Shown here one piece after another: positions 31,246-34,087 of a stretch of DNA of 34,087 nt. The stretch comes from Chloroflexi bacterium RBG_16_57_11 (GTDB lineage Bacteria > Chloroflexota > Anaerolineae > Anaerolineales > UBA4823). A program made the position numbers and the translations under genes. The DNA is taken from positions 1-34,087 of the forward strand of contig MGNS01000083.1 of NCBI GenBank assembly GCA_001795165.1, written 5' to 3'. Within the stretch, counting starts at the first letter, position 1, and every line of letters begins with the position of its first letter. Below the pieces are notes generated by a model that was not told the origin of the DNA, did no database searches, and worked only from the letters and a program-made list of their open reading frames with translations.

Positions 31246-31614
31246 ATGAAACGTGTCTATTTGGCTGACTCACAATCCGATGAACGTAGGGCCTTCCGTC
31301 TAATACTACAAGATCTTAAAATGCAGGTCGTTGGCGAAGCGGCCGACTGGCCGACTGCGTTGGCCAAGGCTCCCGCCACGCGCCCCGACATGTTGATGGT
31401 GGAGTGGGGGCTGGTTGCAGCCGGATCAGGCGGAGACCTGACCGAACTGCGCCTGGCTTGCCCGGCTGCAGTCGTGATCGTGCTGGTCAGCCATCTGAGT
31501 GCCCGTGAACAGGCCGCCTTATCGGCCGGAGCGGATGTGTTTATCAATAAAGGCGAGACCTCCGACCGGGTGGCTGACCGCCTGCGAGACGCCGTAGCGA
31601 GTATTGGTCCTTGA
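31246..31614 (+). CDS. Stand-alone receiver-like protein with Glu at the phospho-acceptor site
   Basis: A 122-residue single-domain CheY-like protein. ATG 31246 opens the receiver fold with MKRVYLADSQSDERRAF; frames starting earlier run through the terminator. The position of the phospho-acceptor Asp (after strand 3, PDMLMVEWGLV) is E53, and the motif that normally carries the switch Thr reads IVLVSHLSARE. The conserved Lys remains (FINKGETSD). Asp-to-Glu changes often mimic the phosphorylated state, so the protein may be constitutively active or signal without phosphorylation. No output domain is present. It follows the NarL two-component operon but has its own promoter. Confidence 0.75.
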   Translation: MKRVYLADSQSDERRAFRLILQDLKMQVVGEAADWPTALAKAPATRPDMLMVEWGLVAAGSGGDLTELRLACPAAVVIVLVSHLSAREQAALSAGADVFINKGETSDRVADRLRDAVASIGP

Positions 31615-31752
31615 AAAACCCGATCGCCCAGGCTGAGGCTTGTCTCTAAGGAGAATTGCGCTTTGAAAACCGGCGCACTACGCTGTCCCGAGCGCCGGCA
31701 GAAACTGGGGCAGCTTATCTGAGATAAGACAGAAAACGGATGGAGGATTATT

Positions 31753-32025
31753 ATGGGAATACTATCCTGGATTATCGTTGGTTTGATCGCCGGATTTTTG
31801 GCCGGACAGGTCATGCGGGGGGGCGGCTATGGTTTGATTGGTGACATCATCATCGGTGTACTTGGCGGTTTGTTGGGAGGCTGGATTGCTTTCTACTTCT
31901 TCCATATCGGTGACACGATGACAGGCATCAACCTGGTGTCGATCCTGGTTGCGTTCGCCGGAGCGATCCTGTTGATCCTCGTCTTGCGCATGATCGGCGG
32001 CCGAGGGCGTTATAGAAGGGATTAG
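31753..32025 (+). CDS. GlsB/YeaQ/YmgE family small membrane protein
   Basis: A 90-residue, three-helix, Gly-rich membrane protein (ILSWIIVGLIAGFLAGQVMR, then GDIIIGVLGGLLGGWIAFYF). GGAGG (6-nt spacing) precedes ATG 31753. The family is linked to general stress and envelope homeostasis (transglycosylase-associated proteins); the molecular role is not settled. It heads a group of small envelope proteins. The preceding 138 nt hold two hairpins, CCGGCGC/GCGCCGG (31670-31676/31692-31698) and CTTATC/GATAAG near 31715, but no good promoter. Confidence 0.88.
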   Translation: MGILSWIIVGLIAGFLAGQVMRGGGYGLIGDIIIGVLGGLLGGWIAFYFFHIGDTMTGINLVSILVAFAGAILLILVLRMIGGRGRYRRD

Positions 32026-32133
32026 TGAGTTCTGGAATGTCTCCGCAAGGTCGCCGGTGGGGGATGGCACGGAATGCAGCTCCCCATCGCACCACCACGA
32101 CCGATGATCGCAAACATTGAGAGGAGAAAGTCA

Positions 32134-32304
32134 ATGGAGAGAAATTTAACCGAGAGAAAGTCAATGGATCTGATTAATTTCATTGTCTGGCTCACAGCGG
32201 GGGCCGTTATCGGCTGGTTTGCCAACCGGATGGTTAAGGCGCAACACGTTCGACGGGCAGACAAACCAACCCCTTCCGAGGATAGCAGCTCTGAGAAGAA
32301 CTAA
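32134..32304 (+). CDS. Short single-helix relative of GlsB/YeaQ
   Basis: A 56-residue protein if started at ATG 32134 (AGGAG about 6 nt upstream), or 46 residues from ATG 32164. The body is one membrane helix (LINFIVWLTAGAVIGWFANRM) equal to the first helix of GlsB-like proteins, then a charged tail. Both starts lie in copies of the same 15-bp sequence (GAGAAAGTCAATGGA, 32124-32138 and 32154-32168), so the ribosome-binding site and start codon have been duplicated in frame. It is probably a half-length paralogue of the gene before it. Confidence 0.6.
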   Translation: MERNLTERKSMDLINFIVWLTAGAVIGWFANRMVKAQHVRRADKPTPSEDSSSEKN

Positions 32305-32395
32305 GCCTGCTGGAAGAAAGGTGTTCTAAAACTAAAGTCGGTGACGCGAACGAGTGTCCTTATTTGGCGAAGGATAAGAACGCAGTGGAGGTCGT

Positions 32396-32626
32396 ATGGA
32401 TGGAATGCAGATGTCAAGGATTGTAGAGCAATACTGCCGGAAGGTTACCTCAACATACGAGAATATCAAGATCACGCGCATAGCGGACCGAAAGACGGTA
32501 TTTGTGGAGCAAACTGGCGAAAGCGGACGAGCAGTTATGCTGAACGAATACAAGGTAGATGGGATAACCTGCTGGGCAGGATACAGCACGCGCAGCCAGA
32601 CGGTTTATATCAGCATGACAGCCTGA
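32396..32626 (+). CDS. Hypothetical 76-residue protein
   Basis: ATG 32396 has GGAGG 4 nt upstream (a tight spacing). The protein (MSRIVEQYCRKVTSTYENIK near the start, then VDGITCWAGYSTRSQTVYIS) has mixed polar and hydrophobic residues and two Cys, with no signal or membrane segment. I do not recognise the family. A second open frame overlaps it (32341-32637) but has no ribosome-binding site. It sits among small envelope/stress genes on the same strand. Confidence 0.45.
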   Translation: MDGMQMSRIVEQYCRKVTSTYENIKITRIADRKTVFVEQTGESGRAVMLNEYKVDGITCWAGYSTRSQTVYISMTA

Positions 32627-32790
32627 TGACCTTGTAATGCATCCTGGCCATGTTGGGTTTCCATATCCAGCGGGTGGCCGTGCTATGCGTCAGCTGGACA
32701 GTATTCGTTCGGTTGGCACAACCCCAAATTGTTGCTCCTTCTACAACGATGATCTAGAACTCATCAAGGCGAAAGCCAGAAAGGAATTTG

Positions 32791-33129
32791 ATGATGAACG
32801 ATAAGGCATTTGAAAACAAGGTTGATCGGGATATTGACAAGGCGAAAGAGGATTTAGCTACGCTGAGGGATGATGGCGTCACCGGGTTGAGCAGGAAAGT
32901 TGAACAACTGGCAGACGACGCGAAGAAAATGGTAGCTGACCAAGTTAAGACCGTCAATAAGGAAATTGGACAAGGACTGAGCCAATACAATGCGAAAGTC
33001 CAGAATATAGCAGACAGGGTTCCAAGTGACTTCAGCAAGATGGTTGCCGTATACCCCTGGGTGACGATCACGATATCCCTGGCTTTCGGTCTACTGCTAG
33101 GTGCATTACTCAAACCTAGCCGGGTATGA
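32791..33129 (+). CDS. DUF883 / ElaB-YqjD-like membrane-anchored protein
   Basis: A 112-residue protein with AAGGAA 4 nt before ATG 32791; ATG 32794 would fit as well. Residues about 5-75 form an amphipathic, charged helix (VDRDIDKAKEDLATLRDDGV, then VEQLADDAKKMVADQVKTVN). The C-terminus is a single anchor, VAVYPWVTITISLAFGLLLG, ending in Lys/Arg. This is the layout of ElaB/YqjD proteins, which in enterobacteria are stress-induced, tail-anchored and bind ribosomes. The role here is inferred by layout only. Confidence 0.75.
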   Translation: MMNDKAFENKVDRDIDKAKEDLATLRDDGVTGLSRKVEQLADDAKKMVADQVKTVNKEIGQGLSQYNAKVQNIADRVPSDFSKMVAVYPWVTITISLAFGLLLGALLKPSRV

Positions 33130-33149
33130 GCAATTCTCGCATAATATAG

Positions 33150-33187
33150 GTCACCTGTTACCCGGTCAACTGACCCGGCCAGGTGAC
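33150..33187 (+). terminator. Nested inverted repeat after the DUF883-like gene
   Basis: GTCACCTG (33150-33157) pairs with CAGGTGAC (33180-33187), and inside it GGTCA (33164-33168) pairs with TGACC (33171-33175). It lies 20 nt past the stop. The tail TTCC is not a T-tract, so termination is possible but unproven. Confidence 0.45.
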
Positions 33188-33217
33188 TTCCAATAGATCA
33201 TTCAAAAGGAGAATCTC

Positions 33218-33382
33218 ATGTTGTGGACAATCATCTTGATTCTAGTAATACTATGGCTGCTCGGCTTTTTCGGCCGGAACATTAGCTCCAGCTTCCCGCG
33301 CACTGGCAACTGGGTCCATATTCTGATCGTTATCGCCATCATACTGATCGTATTGAAGCTGCTTGGGGTGGTGACCTTCTAA
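33218..33382 (+). CDS. Small hydrophobic membrane protein (lmo0937-like)
   Basis: A 54-residue protein with AAGGAG (7-nt spacing) before ATG 33218. Two hydrophobic helices (MLWTIILILVILWLLGFFG and ILIVIAIILIVLKLLG) surround the polar turn RNISSSFPRTGNW. Size and pattern match the lmo0937 family of two-helix membrane proteins, which often accompany stress and envelope genes. It is a free-standing gene with good translation signals. Confidence 0.75.
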   Translation: MLWTIILILVILWLLGFFGRNISSSFPRTGNWVHILIVIAIILIVLKLLGVVTF

Positions 33383-33517
33383 CTGGTTAGCGTGACGCAA
33401 CAGGATCTGATGGAGGCAGGTTCATGCCTCCGTCAGACGCGCGACTGAAAGCCCAGACAGACAGAAAAAGCCAGAACATGATCCGCGCTGCTGACACGCT
33501 GTAGTTCATCAAGGAAA
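33383..33517 (+). other. Short intergenic gap with no recognisable feature
   Basis: 135 bp with GC-rich stretches but no promoter, terminator or small gene I can support. The ribosome-binding site of the next gene (AAGGAA at 33511) is inside its end. Confidence 0.4.
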
Positions 33518-34087
33518 ATGATGACAAAAAGATTTCGCTATTTAGCCATTCTCTTAAGCCTGTCTCTGGTCTTGATGGCCTGCCAGTTGACACAGCAGGT
33601 ATGGAAGCAGCCTGCAGGACCAGCCAGCGTAGCCACCGACAGCCCGGAAAAGGATATCCCGGCGGATGAAGCCTCCCAAGCCGAGCAAGCAGATCCCGCC
33701 GAAGCACAGGCGCCAGTAAAAGGAAATCCTGATCCCTCTGCGCGGGACAAACCCTTACAATCCCAGGCAGCCGAGATCCGGCCCATTGAAATGCGCACAA
33801 AGTTGACCCATCTCTCCAACTTGCTGGATTACCAGGTGCTGGATGGGAATGGGGACACACTGGGGGTCGCCAGCGACTACATTGTCAACACCTGTGAGGG
33901 TTACATAATTTACATCCTGATGGAGCCGGTAGCCAGCCTTAACGTCGCCTCCGGAAGCCGGGTGGTGATTCCTTTCGAAGCAGTGACGATCAACAGCGGC
34001 GTGTTGGACGCCCAAAACGAAGCGGTCCATTTGCGCCTGACCCCAGAGCAGTTCTCGGGTGCGCCGGCTTTTCCCGCCGGGCAGCAG
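33518..34087 (+). CDS. PRC-barrel lipoprotein (partial, runs off the window)
   Basis: The frame is open from ATG 33518 (or 33521, with better spacing to AAGGAA) to the window edge: 190 residues without a stop. The N-terminus is a lipoprotein signal (RYLAILLSLSLVLMAC, Cys at 22). A linker rich in Ala, Pro, Glu and Asp (about 30-90) leads to a PRC-barrel domain (LLDYQVLDGNGDTLGVASDY, then YIIYILMEP and GSRVVIPFEAVTI). PRC barrels of this type are beta-barrel modules on exported or membrane proteins; the binding partner is unknown. Confidence 0.75.
   Translation, partial: MMTKRFRYLAILLSLSLVLMACQLTQQVWKQPAGPASVATDSPEKDIPADEASQAEQADPAEAQAPVKGNPDPSARDKPLQSQAAEIRPIEMRTKLTHLSNLLDYQVLDGNGDTLGVASDYIVNTCEGYIIYILMEPVASLNVASGSRVVIPFEAVTINSGVLDAQNEAVHLRLTPEQFSGAPAFPAGQQ

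Noticed and set aside
31652..31738. Short frame after AAGGAGAA (TTG start, about 20 codons) before the GlsB-type gene
   Set aside because: The start is a TTG only 2 nt after the ribosome-binding site and there is no promoter or terminator arrangement, so it is not supported as a leader peptide.
32341..32637. 98-codon frame overlapping the 76-residue hypothetical gene
   Set aside because: No ribosome-binding site; the alternative frame starting at 32396 has GGAGG just upstream.
1..34087. CRISPR arrays, insertion sequences, integrases or phage genes
   Set aside because: No regularly spaced repeats, transposase-like frames or terminal inverted repeats with target duplications were found by eye.

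Overview
The window looks like chromosomal DNA of a Chloroflexota bacterium, most probably an Anaerolineae-type lineage. This is inferred from protein character and gene order (thrS-infC-rpmI-rplT, a fur-feoB-zinc ribbon-feoA operon, DUF4013 and DUF6504 proteins, many lipoproteins with Ser/Thr/Pro linkers, NarL-type sensor kinases). I see no insertion sequence, integrase, CRISPR array or plasmid/phage function. It reads as core genome with small accessory patches. GC content is moderately high and genes are densely packed.

1-4.5 kb (+): the tail of an unknown gene, then tRNA-Val(GAC), which runs directly into a T-box leader controlling thrS. A translation block follows: infC with a non-canonical ATC start, rpmI, a structured 210-nt spacer, rplT and a terminator. 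A DUF1232-like membrane protein comes next. 4.5-8.6 kb (+): three exported lipoproteins in a row, a PQQ-type sugar dehydrogenase homologue, an M1 metallopeptidase and a purple-acid-phosphatase-like phosphoesterase. 8.6-11.3 kb (+): a promoter, a 31-codon leader ORF and a set of mutually exclusive hairpins precede an unusual orphan ABC ATPase and two GNAT genes, one of which has lost its acetyl-CoA core. 11.3-14.6 kb (+): a HAD phosphatase, amidase and MFS transporter operon with overlapping genes and its own promoter.

14.7-17.9 kb (-): rdgB, a membrane sensor histidine kinase and an alpha/beta hydrolase. 18.0-21.9 kb (+): yceD (apparently leaderless), a primary-type sigma factor, and metG behind a 34-codon leader peptide with clustered Met codons and competing hairpins. 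This is a candidate ribosome-mediated attenuator of methionyl-tRNA synthetase. 22.0-27.5 kb (-): DUF4013, DUF6504/pncC, a broken phosphatase gene, the iron operon fur-feoB-Zn ribbon-feoA with an unusual TTATTGCAA operator, and a SnoaL-like gene. 28.0-31.6 kb (+): a methyltransferase, a PAS-GAF histidine kinase and a NarL regulator, then a stand-alone receiver whose phospho-acceptor Asp appears to be Glu. 31.7 kb to the end (+): small envelope/stress proteins (GlsB/YeaQ, a half-size relative, DUF883, lmo0937-type) and a PRC-barrel lipoprotein cut by the window edge.

The recurring theme is RNA-level control: a T-box, two leader-peptide/hairpin systems, a structured ribosomal-protein spacer, and about five genes whose -10 box lies 6-7 nt before the start codon, which implies leaderless mRNAs. 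All calls come from reading the sequence. No database search or folding program was run.
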